Shown here piece by piece: positions 22,434 to 34,004 of a stretch of 64,000 nucleotides of DNA. Source of the stretch: Phyto melanocephala. Taxonomy: Eukaryota > Arthropoda > Insecta > Diptera > Rhinophoridae. The DNA lies in assembly GCA_941918925.1 (NCBI GenBank), contig OW799233.1, forward strand, positions 79,177,797 through 79,241,796, in the 5' to 3' direction. How positions within the stretch are numbered: position 1 is the stretch's first letter; each line of letters begins with the position of its first letter. Below the pieces are notes generated by a model, which was given only the letters and a program-made list of their open reading frames with translations, did not search any database and was not told where the DNA came from. A program made the translations under genes and the position numbers.

Positions 22434-22803
22434 TAACAAGTAAGAGCACTTTATTCGGCTGTGACGAATCTTTTATACCCACCACCAATTTTGTGTACAT
22501 TTAAAGCACAATATTTATTATTTTGTTAATCGCTATGGAATAATCTCTTTAAAATAAAATATGTATTACTTTCTTTGTAGAGGGTGGTTAATTTTTAAGG
22601 GCCCCTGTTGAAGGTGAACCACACGTAAGCAGCAAGTTTTTTTTTGCATTTCATTTAACGTTTCTTAATCTAAGACTAACTTAATTTGAACAGTGGAAAG
22701 ATACGCATATGAGCAACGCGTTAAAGTTATTCAGGTTTAATTATTTATTTTTTTTTACCTCTTTTTTTAAACTTTTATATTTAATTATCCAAGCCTAAGG
22801 TCA

Positions 22804-23725
22804 TACCGGGTGTTTTTTTTACAGGTTTGTTTTTCGAATAGAGATAAAACTGGCATTTTTTGGTCAAATCTGGCAACTCTAATGTCATTTATGTTCAGTT
22901 TGGTTTGCCATTTCATCATGAACAGGTTGACAAAAGAACAACGCTTGCAAATCGTGCAAATTTATTTCGAAAATAACGGTTCAGTTCGCGAAGTTTACCG
23001 CAAGCTCCGTCCATTTTATGGTCGACATAATCGTCCATCAGAGCAATTAATTCGGTTAACTATGGATCGTTTTCGCACTACGTTTACTCTATGTGATAAT
23101 ACGCATCCGTAGAGACGTCGAACAGTGCGCACCGAAGAAACAATTGTCGCTGTAGAGCAAAGTGTTGAAGAGGACCCGAATGAATCGATTCGCCACCGTG
23201 CACAGCAATTGGAGCTTTGTCCATCAACTTTATGGAAGATTTTGCGCAAAGATCTTGGCTTGCGACCTTACAAGATCCAGCTTGTGCAAGAATTAAAGCC
23301 GCGAGACCATGCAATGCGTCGTGATTTTGGTGTATGGGCCGAAAATGAGATTGATTTCGCGGAATGGACCTGTCAATTGGCCACCAAGATCGTGTGATTT
23401 GCCACTATTGGATTATTTTGTTTGGGGATATGTGATGTCGCCCGTCTACGCCAACAAACCAGAAACGTTTGGGGAATTGGAAGCCAACATTCGTGGCGTT
23501 ATTGCCGACATACGGCCCCATATGCTCGAAAAAGTGGTTAAAAATTGGACCTGTAGAATTGGCTTTATTCGAACCAGCCGCGGCGGCCACATGCCTGAAA
23601 TCATATTTAAACATTAATGGCATAAAATTATCCTTCCAATAAAGCCAAATTGATGGTCATTAAAACGATTTTCTTGTGTTTTATTTCAATTCGAAGTTCT
23701 ATACCACTGAAAAAAACATCCGGTA
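22804..23725 (+). mobile_element. Internally deleted Tc1/mariner-superfamily element, TIR TACCGGRTGTTTTTTT
   Basis: TACCGGGTGTTTTTTTT begins at 22804 and the inverse of TACCGGATGTTTTTTTCAG ends at 23725, with TA at each boundary. About 920 bp long, roughly 400 bp shorter than a typical coding member. Confidence 0.8.
22919..23617 (+). pseudogene. Tc1/mariner-type transposase, catalytic core deleted
   Basis: The N-terminal helix-turn-helix part reads MNRLTKEQRLQIVQIYFENN and REVYRKLRPFYGRHNRPSE. The second HTH follows (EESVEEDPNESIRHRAQQL-like, then LGLRPYKIQLVQELKPRDH). Near 23370 the frame jumps directly to the C-terminal block SCDLPLLDYFVWGYV and NWTCRIGFIRTSRGGHMPE. The first two catalytic Asp residues lie in the deleted segment. 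There is also an in-frame stop near 23110. I infer a rosa-like or related mariner family. Confidence 0.75.
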
Positions 23726-26409
23726 CAACAGTTTTTATTCTTTTTTATATAAAAAGCAATACAAATTAAACAATATTTTATTTCTCAATATTTCGCTACT
23801 CCTTCGTGTAGCATCTTCAGGAAAATTAATTATTAATTAATTAATTAATTATTAATTAATTTTTTGTTAATTAATTTTTTGTTAATTAATTTTTTGTTAA
23901 TTAATTTTCAGGTTTAATATTCAGGTTTTTTATGAAAATGGGCGTTCAAATCAAAATGAATTTTGTGCACTTCGTAATTCTTTTGATCAACATAATCGTT
24001 CGAATTCGTCCACAATCGGGAGAATTGTAAAAAATATTTAAATTTCTGCAAAACAGGTCTGTATAAAATGTTAGAAAATCTGTGAATGCCTTCTTAGTTC
24101 GTTGAATGGGAACCATTGCTGTTGCGATAGTGTGGCAAAACAGCAGTCAACCTCGACTCATCATCGTGCCCCACAATTGAGTAGCAACATTGTCATTGAA
24201 AATTTGGACCATCGGTTAGAGGTTTGGTGCCGAGGTTGGGGGCGCCATTTGGCCGATATTTTGTTCCATATATAATTGAACCATACAAATATTATCATTA
24301 TAAAAAGAAATGACGATAATTTCCTATATAAATTGTGTTTTATTCAAAATCAACATCGGCCCTTAAAATTTAACCACCCTTTATAACTTCGATGTGCTAC
24401 TAAAATGCTTTTGTAAATGTAGTCTTTCAATGAAAGTGGGAGTTAAAGTAGGAGTGTCAATAAAGTTTCTGCTAATAAATACAACTTACATATTTAAATA
24501 TAGTCTTTTATTTTCCCAAAAACTTTGTCAATAGAGAAATTACATGAATTTAAGATAAACCGTTATATGGGAGGTAGGCGTTAAAGTGGACGTGTCACCT
24601 AAACTTTTTGGCACAACAATTACATTGATTAGAAGGATATACGTGGTAAATTTGATCATCATACGTATAATTTTGGCGGTTTTATGAGCTTTTAAATTTC
24701 ATTAAGGGTAGATAACGTGAAAAGTGGGCGTTATAGTAGGCGTGTCAAAGTTGTTTTTGCGAATGAGTACAACTCAGGTGTTTCAATATAGCCCTTTATT
24801 ATTCCAAAATCTTTATTAATAGAGAAATTGTATGAATTTTAGGTAAAACGTTATATGGGAGGTGGGCGTAAAAGTGGGCGTGGCACCTCAATTTTCTGGC
24901 ACAGTAATGACATTGCCTAGGGGGATATACGTAGCAAATTTGATCATCATACCCCTAATTTTGGCGGTTTTATGAGCTTTTAAATATCATTAACGGTAGA
25001 TAACGTGAAAAGTGGGCGTTATAGTAGGCGTGTCAAAGTTGTTTTTGCGAATGAGTACAACTTAGGTGTTTCATTTGTTTTGTTATTCCAAAATCTTTAT
25101 TAATAGAGAAATTATATGAATTTTAGTTAAAACGTTATATGGGAGGTGGGCGTAAAAGTGGGCGTGGCATATTAATTTTACGTTACAAAAAAGCGTGTCA
25201 CCAAAAAACAAAGTGTGCAAAATTTCAGAGTCGTTCATCCAATTTTGTTGCTTTTATGACGTTTTTGTTTTTAAATATACCGAAAAATACACTGTGCGGT
25301 ATAAATTTTCGTACATTTTGATCGATAACTCCTCTCCTAATGAATAGAATTAGATAATTTTCGGGGAAAAATATTTTTTTTACTCAGGAAATATATATTC
25401 GAAGTTTCATGAGTCTACGTTAATGCGTTTGGACACAATTCCATTTTATTCGATGTTCGAAGGACACGGGTTTTTCGACCTATTCTTGCTTTTCGAGCTA
25501 TAACTCTCTTCCTAATACTCCGATTTAGCCCATTTTCAATACCAAACAAACCTTGTGTATAAGAAAGATTCTGGCAAAATTTGAGCCCCCTAGCGACCTC
25601 TATCGTGCTTTCAACAGACGGACGGACATAGCTAGATCGTCATCAAATCAAATCCTGATTCAAAATATATATACTTTATGGGGTCTAAAATGGATATTTT
25701 GATGTGTCAAAGTGGTAAATACATTAGTGAATAGATATCTCCCTTGTTCTTTAAAATAAATACTTTTAAAAAATTTACACTGGCTCAGCTTTTCTTTCAG
25801 TTCTTTTTAAATTATTTTTAACATCTGTCGGCAATGATGCAAATGTTTTGTTTTTATAATGTTATTGCTTTTAAGCGTCTAAAATCACTTAAATAGATTT
25901 TTATTTAAAAAGTAAGCACCATTAGTATTACAAGAAGTGCAAAAATGTTTTTTTGCGTTCCAGCAATTTTGGGTAGTTTTGGCAAATTTAGAGAGTAATT
26001 TTCATTTTACTCTCATTAGTCCGAACTTGTCCGAGATCTTGTGGAACACACCTATTGTTGAAACTACGTTTTTTAAGAATTTAATTAATTTGTTTAAAGT
26101 AATCGGTATTTGCTCTGGAAGAGATAAAAAAATATATATATATGTATATAATATAATAGCTTGGTAGCACTTACACTATTAGTGTAAAGTAGGATCAAAC
26201 ATTAATAATTTAGAAAAAAAAATCTAAGAAGTTATAGCAAATTATAAGCCCAACAACGTAAAAATACCTGCTACCATTGAAAAAAAAAATAAAAAACCGG
26301 TGTATTCGACATTCAAAAAGTCAATATATAGAAAAAACCGCCAGCTGAAAGAGGAAAAAACCGGGTTTTCTACAGGTTGTATAACCGAGTCGATCACCCT
26401 AGTATATAT

Positions 26410-26989
26410 GCTTAGAAGTAAACTGCTGTTTTGAAGTTCGGTAAACTTAATATCGTTAATTGCATTTTTTTTATAAAAAAATCAATTTTTTCTTTCTCGC
26501 TGAATTTAGGTATTTTTTTCAAAAATATGTAAGAAATGTTTAACAGCTCAGTAATTTTTCAGTCGGTAGCTCTGACAATACCGGCTATTATTTATTTTAT
26601 GTTCTTTTTAATTTTTATAAATAAGTTGATAGCGTAAAGGAAAGCAATTTTTGTCTCTTTTTCTTTTTTTTATGTATGGAGTTTGACCATTTTCGAAGTT
26701 CAAATAATTTTTTTAAATATGTAGTTTGACATACTCCAGAACACAAAAAAATAGTCAGCTGGGCTGGCACCGCCACCTTGTATAAGTGTACCCTGCTATA
26801 AAGTATGTTCACTCTATAGACGTTCATGAGTGTTCACTCTACGGAGTAGTCAATGTAAACATTCTGGTGTTCACTCTAACGAGGTATTCATAGCATCGGG
26901 AGTTCACAAAAAATATATATTTTTAAAATATATCAACATTTTTTAATTTCAAACGCATCAAAAAAGTTACGTAGATTGGTAGAAAATTT
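26410..26989. other. Spacer holding one copy of a dispersed 168-bp repeat
   Basis: 26628-26795 (GATAGCGTAAAGGA...AAGTGTACCCTG) is an inverted match to 61153-61314. GTTCACTCTA occurs three times between 26809 and 26880. No gene is seen. Confidence 0.5.
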
Positions 26990-28388
26990 AACACGTAAGA
27001 GCACCAACAATTTTGTGTACTTATATAGCACAAAATTTATTATTTTGTTATTAACAGTAATCGCTATGGAATAATCTCTATACTAAAATATGTATTACTT
27101 TCATTGTATATCTTTCTTTGATATGCTAGTAAAATGTTTTTGCAAATTTAGACTTTCAATGAAAGTGGGCGTTAAAGTAGGCGTGTCAAATATAGTCCTT
27201 TATTCCTCCAAAAAGTTTGTCCAAAGAAAAATTATATGAATTTAAGATAAAGCGGTTTATGGGAGGTAGGCGTTAAAAAGACGTGATACCCTTATCTACC
27301 CTAACTAGAAAGATATTGGTGCGAAATTTCACCATCATACCTATAATTTTGTCGGTTTTATGAGCTTTTAAATTTCAGTGACAGTATATAACGTGAAAAG
27401 TGGGCGTCATAGTAGGCGTGTCAGTTGTTTCTGCTAATAAATAACACTGAGATATTTCAGTATAGTCCTTTATTATTCCAAAAACTTTGTCCATAGAGAA
27501 ATTATATGAATTTAAGATAAACCGTTATAAGGGAGGTAGGCGTTAAAGTGGGCGTGTCACCTTAATTTTCCGACAAAACAATGACATTGACTAGAAGGAT
27601 ATACATATGTACGTAGCAAATTTCATCATCATACCTTTAATTTTTCGGTTTTATGAGATTTTAAATTTCATTGATAGTAGATTACGTGAAAAGTGGGCGT
27701 CATAGTAGACGTGTCAAAGTTGTTTCTGCTAATGAATACAACTTAGATATTCAATATAGTCCTTTATTATTCCAAAATCTTAATTCATAGAGAAATTATA
27801 TGAATTTGAGGAAAAGCGTTATATGGGAGGGAGGTGTGCGTGTCACATTTATTTTTCGTTAAAACAAAGCCTTTGACCAAAAGGCAAAGTGTGCCTAATT
27901 TTAGAATCGTACATCTAATTTTGTCAGTTTTATTAGGTTTTAAATATACCGAAAAGTACACAGTGCGGTATAAATTTTCGTACATTTTGATATATATGTA
28001 ACTCGTTTCCTAATGCATAGATGTAACCAATTTTTGAAGAAAAATATTGTTTTTACTCAGAAAATATATATTTGCAGTTTCATGACTCTACGTTGACCAA
28101 ATCTCGCTATAACTCTTCCTAATATTCCCATTTAGCCCTTTTTTAATACCAAACAAACTTTCTGTATAAGAAACATTATGGCAAAACTTGAGCCCCCTAG
28201 CTTTTTCGGTCCGACCTCTATCGTGCTTTTAACAGATGGACGGACATAGCTAGATCGTCATAAAATGAAACCCCGATTCAGAATATATATACTTTATGGG
28301 GTCTAAAATGGATATTTCGATGTGTTACAAACGGAATGACAAAATGAGTATACCCCCAACCTTTTGTTTTGGTGGCGGGAATAATAAG
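26990..28388 (-). mobile_element. HINE/DINE-1-like element, copy C, lacking the mariner
   Basis: It begins ACACGTAAGAGCA with the 3' stem-loop deleted and continues CCACCAATTTTGTG. It ends near 28388 with the TACCCCC...GGTGGCGGG 5' hairpin. At 27100-27125 it reads 'ttcattgtatatctttcttt', the unoccupied version of the site holding a mariner in copies A and B. Confidence 0.8.
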
Positions 28389-28852
28389 AAGAAAATTTCA
28401 AGTGGTAACATTGACGGAAGCTAAAGTTTTCATGTATAGTATAGGTACACATATATGCGATTTTTTACTACATTTCTTAACATATATCAGCAATATTGGT
28501 GTCATTTAAAAGGGTTTGAATAGATATACATACATTAAAATATTTTTAAGATTCTTAGCCCATTAAGAAGCTATACAGAGAAATTTTAGTTGGCGTAGCC
28601 GCTGTTTATCAATTAAATTTTTGCAACACTTTTTTTAAATAAACTACATTTTTATTAAGTACACGTCATTTTCTTTTTTGTAAAATTTTGTAAAAGCTAT
28701 TGAAATTTAGAGGTAACATTTTTGTAATGTTTTTTTTTTTTTTTATTCTGAAAGATCTATTCAAAATCTTTTAAATGATACCAATATTGCCCATATATGA
28801 TCAGATATAACAGCTCAACAGAGACTAACTTTATTTTTTTTTATTTTTCAAC
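28389..28852. repeat. Spacer with a 36-bp-arm inverted repeat (28490-28525 / 28755-28790)
   Basis: The arms 'gcaatattggtgtcatttaa' and its inverse differ at only a few positions over 36 bp and enclose about 230 bp. This looks like a foldback MITE of about 300 bp. No gene is seen. Confidence 0.5.
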
Positions 28853-29137
28853 CTTTTTTTTTTTTTTTTTATTATTATTATCCTTTATTAAAAACTTATT
28901 CATTTTATCAATATCATTAACAGAGTTATGAGAATTTACATATAGTATTACAACAATTAACATCTTATTAATAAAATAAAGAAACTACTAATATCACAGA
29001 TGTAAGGAAAAGTTGTTCATAAAAAACCTCGCATCAACTTAGAAGTTATAAGAGATTTTAAAACAATCACTGAAATGTGTCTTTTAAACAAAAGACCCTC
29101 AGTGGTTGTTCAGCAAATTTCTTTTTATTTCAAAATT

Positions 29138-31779
29138 TTACCTTCTGCATTTTTCACTAAATGAGAGCGTCAGTTCCCTTGTCAATGAATTGAACATTTT
29201 GAAGTCAAAGTTTCTATGTAGAAGATAAGTTGGATATCTAAAAGGTAGATTCTGTATTATTTTCAGGTTTTTATTTTGAATGATTTGCAATTTTTTTGTA
29301 TGCGTTTTAGCAGCCTTTTGGGACCAGATTTGACAACCATAGGTCATTATCGGTTGAATACACATTTTGTAAATAAGAACTTTGTTCTTTATATTAAGAT
29401 TAGATCTTCGGCCAATTAAGGGGTATAAGGCATGACTACACTTAATTGCCTTCTCGCAAATGTAATTAACATGCTGTCGGAATAAAAGTTTTCTGTCAAG
29501 GATTACTCCTAGATATTTAATTTCGTCCTTCAATTGGATAATTGTTCCCCTAGACGATAAATATCTAGTAGGAAAGCGTTTTCGCGATTTGTTGAATGGA
29601 AATATAATTGCTTGAGTTTTATCGTCATTGACTTTTATTTTCCATTTGTCATAGTATTTACGAATTAATTTAAGATTATTTTCCATTCTTCTAATAATCG
29701 CATTCGAGACTTTACCGCAACAAATAAAGGCGCTGTCATCCGCGTAAAAAGCTGCATCATGGTCTCTTCTTAGAGTAACATCAGATGTATATATCGAGTA
29801 TAGTGTAGGGGATAATACTGATCCTTGCGGCAAGCCCGCAGGTATTTGCCTTTCACTAGAAAATTTGTTATGGACAGATACAACAAACGTACGTTTATCT
29901 AAAAAGCTTTTGATAAGTTTTTGAAGGTAAATTGAAAAATTTAACTTATTTAATTTATACACTAGTCCATCATGCCAGATTGAGTCAAAAGCTTTTTCGA
30001 TATCAAGAAAAACGACTCCAGTACTTTTTCGATTACTTTTATTACATTCAAGAAAGTTAACAACTCTCTTAAGTTGATGTACAGTGGAGTGCTCTTTTCG
30101 AAAACCAAATTGTTCTTTATTTATGATATTATTGCAATTTGAAAAATCTAAAATTCTGGAGTGAATAATTTTCTCGAACACTTTATCCAATAGGCTTAGA
30201 ATACTTATTGGCCTATAGCTGGAGGGCAATTTAGGATCCTTTCCAGATTTGTGGATTGGAATTACCTTAGCCATTTTAAAAACGTTTGGGAAGTACCCAT
30301 TGCTCAGGCAGAAGTTAAATAATTTACTTAAAATTTCAAAAAAGGAGTCGGGCATATTTTTAAGTATTATACTGTTAATCCCATCTAAGCCAGGAGCTTT
30401 ATTATTTTTCAGCAAATGGACAAATGATTTGACTTCAGACAAATTTGTAAGCTCAATACTTGTATCATCGGTAAGAGTTTGATTAAGGTCATTAATGTAT
30501 CTTGATAGAACCGAGTCCATGGGTGATGGATTGTTAATAGTAATAGTATGTGAACTAGCAAATACGTCAGCTATTGCATTTGACTTTTCGACGTCAGAAT
30601 TCAGAATTGATCCATCTACATGAAGTTTAGAATATGTAGGATTCTTGCCTTTTAAAGTTTTAGTTAATTTCCAAAACTTTTTGGAACCGGTAGGCAGATT
30701 TGAAATAAATTTCGACCAAGACTCATTCCTTTCTTTATTCAGGTGAAAGTGAATAAGCCTATTTAGCTGTTTCAAGATATACAATATAAATGCATTTTAA
30801 AATTAAAATCCCTACATCTTTGGAATTTACGTCTATATTTGTTTCTCTGAGCAATTAGCATTTTGCTAATTTCTGAAATTTGCCGTTGCCAGGGGTTTTT
30901 ATGACCAACTGGTATTCTATTGGTAGCTTCTTTTACAATATATATTAGTTTACTTAATGATACAGCTAGATTACCTGTGTTTTTAATATTTTGATTTATA
31001 TCTTGTAATATAATTTCATTCTCCACCCAGTTTTTTATTGATAACCAATCGGCTCGATTATATAGGGGTACAAACAAAATGCTATTATGTACCTCTCCAT
31101 AAATGACGCAAGATATTGGTACATGGTCCGACTGCAGAATATTTGGATGTGTTTCCAAGGTTGAAAAAGGAAGACAAGAGTTAGTTAAAAGGATGTCTAC
31201 TGTAGACGGCTGTACTGGATTAATATTTTGTCCAAAACGAGTAAATGCATTTGGGTAATAAATATAGTAGCTTGATTGAAGGCAATGGCTATAAAGCTCA
31301 TTACCAGCATTATTATTTGAAAAGCAATTCCAGTGAGTATGTTGAGCGTTTAAATCACCGAATAAGAAGAAGTCATTTGAACGCTTAGTTAAGGCATCCA
31401 AATCAGTTTTAAAATTTATAGTGTGAGCCGGATTGTACGCAGATGTAAAAATCACAGGGCGCCTATTTATTACTACTCGTACCGAAATATTTTCAGCCAC
31501 ACGCGTATTTATAGTTGGTTATATTTCGTGTTCAACATCATATTTTATCGCGATGAGTACACCTCCGCCATGTGTTGGTCTATCCTCTCTATAAATTTTG
31601 TAGCCCCCAAGTTTAAATTTATGGTGGGGTTTCAAAAATGTCTCATTGACAAGGAGAATATCAACTTCCTTGTCGTATAAAAATTTTTCCAGCTGTGAAG
31701 CTGCTGACTCAGTCGTTATGCCTTGAGTATTCCAGTGCATAACATGAACATTGTGACTTACTGTTGATTTATATGGCAT
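29138..31779 (-). pseudogene. LINE ORF2: AP-endonuclease and reverse transcriptase, one stop and one frameshift
   Basis: The endonuclease starts at 31779 and shows LLVNETFLKPHHKF (catalytic Glu), FGDLNAQHTHWNC and SDHVPISC. An in-frame stop lies at 31519-31521. A frame change near 30780 separates it from an intact 548-codon RT frame with AKVIPIHKSGKDPKLPSSYR, VVFLDIEKAFDSIWHDGL, GLPQGSVLSPTLYS, FYADDSAFI (catalytic) and KTQAIIFPF. Only two lesions in 2.6 kb indicate a recently active copy. Confidence 0.88.
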
Positions 31780-32902
31780 GTTGAAGCATCATTCCCAGCA
31801 CTCGCAGCTTGTCGTACTTATTTTGGCATCTTTGAAGTGCATCGACAGCATCAAAAAATATTTCCATTAATTTCTCATTGGAAATATCATCTTCATTTCT
31901 GTTCACAAGATTTTTACTTCTTGTTACATCTGAGTACAGTATATTTTTGGCACCAGAGTCACGTGGATAATTTTGATGCTCCTTACCGGGCAGTTGTGGA
32001 AAATTTACTTCATTGACGTTGAAGTTCATCATATAATTCCTTTGTGGCACCTTCATTCTGGCTGTGGTACGTTGTCGAATCTCAAGATATTCCTGACGAC
32101 ATGGGCATTTAGGGTCGTCAGCTCTGTGCTTCACATTTCTAAAATTCTTTTTTGTGCAGTTGTGACATTTATAAACGATGTTATCACTATTTGCAGCTTT
32201 GTTCAATGGGCAATCTGCAAATTCATGATTACCAGCACAGGCTGCACACACTACTACTCTGTTACAGTTTCTAGCACCATGACCATACATAGAGCATTTG
32301 GTGCATTGTGTAGGACCTTTACTGCCCTTGAGTGGTCTTCTCCAGTAAACGGCAATATTACTAAAATACCTAATTTTTAATATATCCCTCTTCGACACTT
32401 GCTGGCGGTCAAACTCAATTAGATATAGTGTATCATCGGCGGTAGACCTTTTGGTAGTGATTTCCTTAACACTTACCGGATTTATGTTATGTGATTTGTT
32501 AAATTCATCACTGATTATCTTAGTGTCCATTTGAATAAGACCAAACAACACTAATTTAAAGGTTTTCGCATATTTTATTTCATGCGTGTAAAACTGGTAC
32601 TTTTTGGTTCTTAATAGATTTAAGGCCTCTTCATAAAGAGTTCTTGAACTAGATAATATTTTTGTTCCAATTGACATTCTTTTAAACTTATACCTTTCTC
32701 CAATTAGCCCAAAAACTGACGAAAAACTATGAACTGAGTCCACTACAATAGGTGGTATTTTCTCCTTGTGAGTACTGTCTTCTTCTTCTTCATTTGCAAG
32801 TAGATGAAATCTATTTGCACTCCTGCTAGGTACGTCGGATATTTTTGGCACTTTAAATTTTGAGTTATTACCCCAGAGTTTCATTCTTTTTTGCGACAAC
32901 AT
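31769..32902 (-). CDS. LINE ORF1 (Gag-like) nucleic-acid-binding protein with three zinc knuckles
   Basis: 377 codons, intact. The N-terminal half is basic and polar. The centre looks like the RNA-recognition-like fold of Jockey Gags (TLYLIEFDRQQVSKRDIL). Then come CTKCSMYGHGARNC (CX2CX4HX4C), CAACAGNHEFADC (CX2CX3HX4C) and a third CHNC...H...CPC cluster, residues about 200-275. It would package LINE RNA. Its stop codon overlaps the ORF2 ATG by 11 bp (ATGCCATATAA), which suggests translational coupling. Confidence 0.85.
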   Translation of the reverse strand: MLSQKRMKLWGNNSKFKVPKISDVPSRSANRFHLLANEEEEDSTHKEKIPPIVVDSVHSFSSVFGLIGERYKFKRMSIGTKILSSSRTLYEEALNLLRTKKYQFYTHEIKYAKTFKLVLFGLIQMDTKIISDEFNKSHNINPVSVKEITTKRSTADDTLYLIEFDRQQVSKRDILKIRYFSNIAVYWRRPLKGSKGPTQCTKCSMYGHGARNCNRVVVCAACAGNHEFADCPLNKAANSDNIVYKCHNCTKKNFRNVKHRADDPKCPCRQEYLEIRQRTTARMKVPQRNYMMNFNVNEVNFPQLPGKEHQNYPRDSGAKNILYSDVTRSKNLVNRNEDDISNEKLMEIFFDAVDALQRCQNKYDKLRVLGMMLQHAI

Positions 32903-32944
32903 TGTCAGAAATACACAATCACTTAAAATTTTATTTTTATTGAC

Positions 32945-34004
32945 CTTTTAATATATAAAATTGGTTGTTGATTTAAGAGTTTAATGTAAATCTTTGTGTT
33001 TTTATACCCTGTTCAGACAGATATTTTTAATTGTTTCAATTTAGTGTTGATTGAGCAATTAAAATAAGTGTTCAGACATACTCAATTTATCTTACTCCAT
33101 TAGCATTTGATAGCTGTAAAAATACGATGCATTTATACCAAATCAAATAATGCCTTCTCTTCAGTTTGTTCCTATTGATAAAATATATTTACAATTATAT
33201 TTATACATATATATACTTATATGTATGTATTTGAATTTATTCAAACATTTTTTAAAATTTTCTTTAAAAATTTTTAATTTTCTTAATTTTTATTTTTTGT
33301 ATATTTATTTATTAGAAATGCCACCTATAGAGTTTTCTTCTCACTGAACATACTTCTCAAGAGTTGTATTTCGAGTTTTAGACAATAAGTGAAACAATTT
33401 ACACTCAATTTACATGATGAATTTTATGACGTCCAATTTTCTTAATTCTCTTTTGAAGTTGTTTCCAAAAACTACTCAAATTTATACGATGGTTTTTTTT
33501 GGACGTCTAATTTCTAATTTGTATTGTTGACTATTAAATTTATATTTTTTTTTTTTGAATGTAGAAAAAACTAATTACTGTTTAATATTTTTTTTTATCA
33601 GTCAAAAAGCACAAAACAGTTGATGAGAATATAAAAATAAAACGTAACAGAAAGAACAGAAAAAAGTGTAAAGCGAAGTGTCAAAAAAAAACCATGAAAA
33701 CAGAAACCATGTCTATTTTTCTACCCCCCTTTCTTCTCTTCACCGCTTGCTACCAAACAAAAAATGACGTTCAAAAATGGACGTCATAAAATTCATCATG
33801 TAAACCTACTGTAAGTATATATTGCTCAATTTAAAAATAATTTTTAATTTCGAGTTTTAGACAATAAGTGAAACAATTAAGTATATTGCTCAATTTAAAA
33901 ATAATTTTTAGTATGGTAAATTGAGCTCAATAAGGCATTTAATTGCGATAATATTATAAATTGACAATTAAGGCGCCTGTGTGAACATAGTATTACAGAC
34001 AAAC
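32945..34004. repeat. Nested inverted-repeat elements upstream of the pogo transposase
   Basis: Outer pair: CTGTTCAGACAG (33009) with inverse CTGTGTGAACA ending at about 33987, extending into TTAATTG/CAATTT. Inner pair: 26-bp perfect arms TTTACATGATGAATTTTATG... at 33409-33434 and 33779-33804. Direct copies of 'ttagacaataagtgaaacaa' (about 33376 and 33855) and of 'gctcaatttaaaaataattt' (about 33822 and 33885) show local duplication. No gene is seen. Confidence 0.55.

Larger units (their letters stand above)
22741..23906. mobile_element. Insertion with 12-bp TSD inside the mariner, carrier of a further DDE element
   Basis: TTCAGGTTTAAT occurs at 22729-22740 and 23907-23918, and the mariner sequence resumes immediately afterwards. 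After removing the inner element (22804-23725), about 240 bp remain: a T-rich left end and TTAATTAATTTTTTG repeats at right. A TSD of this length suggests a target-primed retroposon, but the family is not recognised. Confidence 0.6.
22580..24381 (+). mobile_element. Mariner in HINE copy B, itself interrupted
   Basis: The ends are GAGGGTGGTTAATTTTTAAG and an inverse ending CCACCCTT, with TA at 22578-22579 and 24382-24383. N-terminal transposase remnants flank a 1.17-kb insertion. C-terminal remnants lie at 24150-24290. The copy is dead. Site and orientation equal those in copy A. Confidence 0.8.
22434..25708 (-). mobile_element. HINE/DINE-1-like element, copy B, minus strand, 5' hairpin lost
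   Basis: It starts AACAAGTAAGAGCACTTTAT at 22434 (the inverted 3' end), with a mutated stem TTCGGCTGTGACGAA, and runs into two to three 288-bp-type repeat units (24580-25180) and the 'tactttatggggtctaaaat' block. It stops near 25708 without the TATACCC hairpin. The mariner and other insertions are inside. Confidence 0.8.
19443..26401. mobile_element. hAT element (TAGGGTGATCGA ends, TSD GTATATAT) containing nested insertions
   Basis: TAGGGTGATCGATT at 19443 and the inverse of TAGGGTGATCGACT ending at 26401 are flanked by the perfect 8-bp GTATATAT (19435-19442, 26402-26409). ACCGG motifs cluster at both ends (about 19476-19560 and 26295-26365). Most of the 6.96 kb is later insertions: a LINE piece, HINE copy B and its contents. 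The hAT's own non-coding remnants are about 19443-20060 and 25710-26401. Confidence 0.8.
28853..32944 (-). mobile_element. Jockey-type LINE, nearly complete, minus strand
   Basis: Two overlapping ORFs (zinc-knuckle ORF1; endonuclease-RT ORF2) are followed by an A tail plus TAA repeats (28853-28883 read inverted). The 5' UTR before ORF1 is short, so the extreme 5' end may be truncated. The flanks AAGGTTGAAAAATAAA and AAGGTCAATAAAAATAAA are similar but not identical, so the TSD is uncertain. Confidence 0.85.

Noticed and set aside
21605..26053. Inverted GTTCCACA ends as a separate large element
   Set aside because: Similarity is limited to about 10 bp and no TSD fits; the 19443-26401 hAT borders are far better supported.
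31973..32380. 135-codon plus-strand frame
   Set aside because: Antisense shadow of the intact LINE ORF1, which has clear zinc knuckles on the minus strand.
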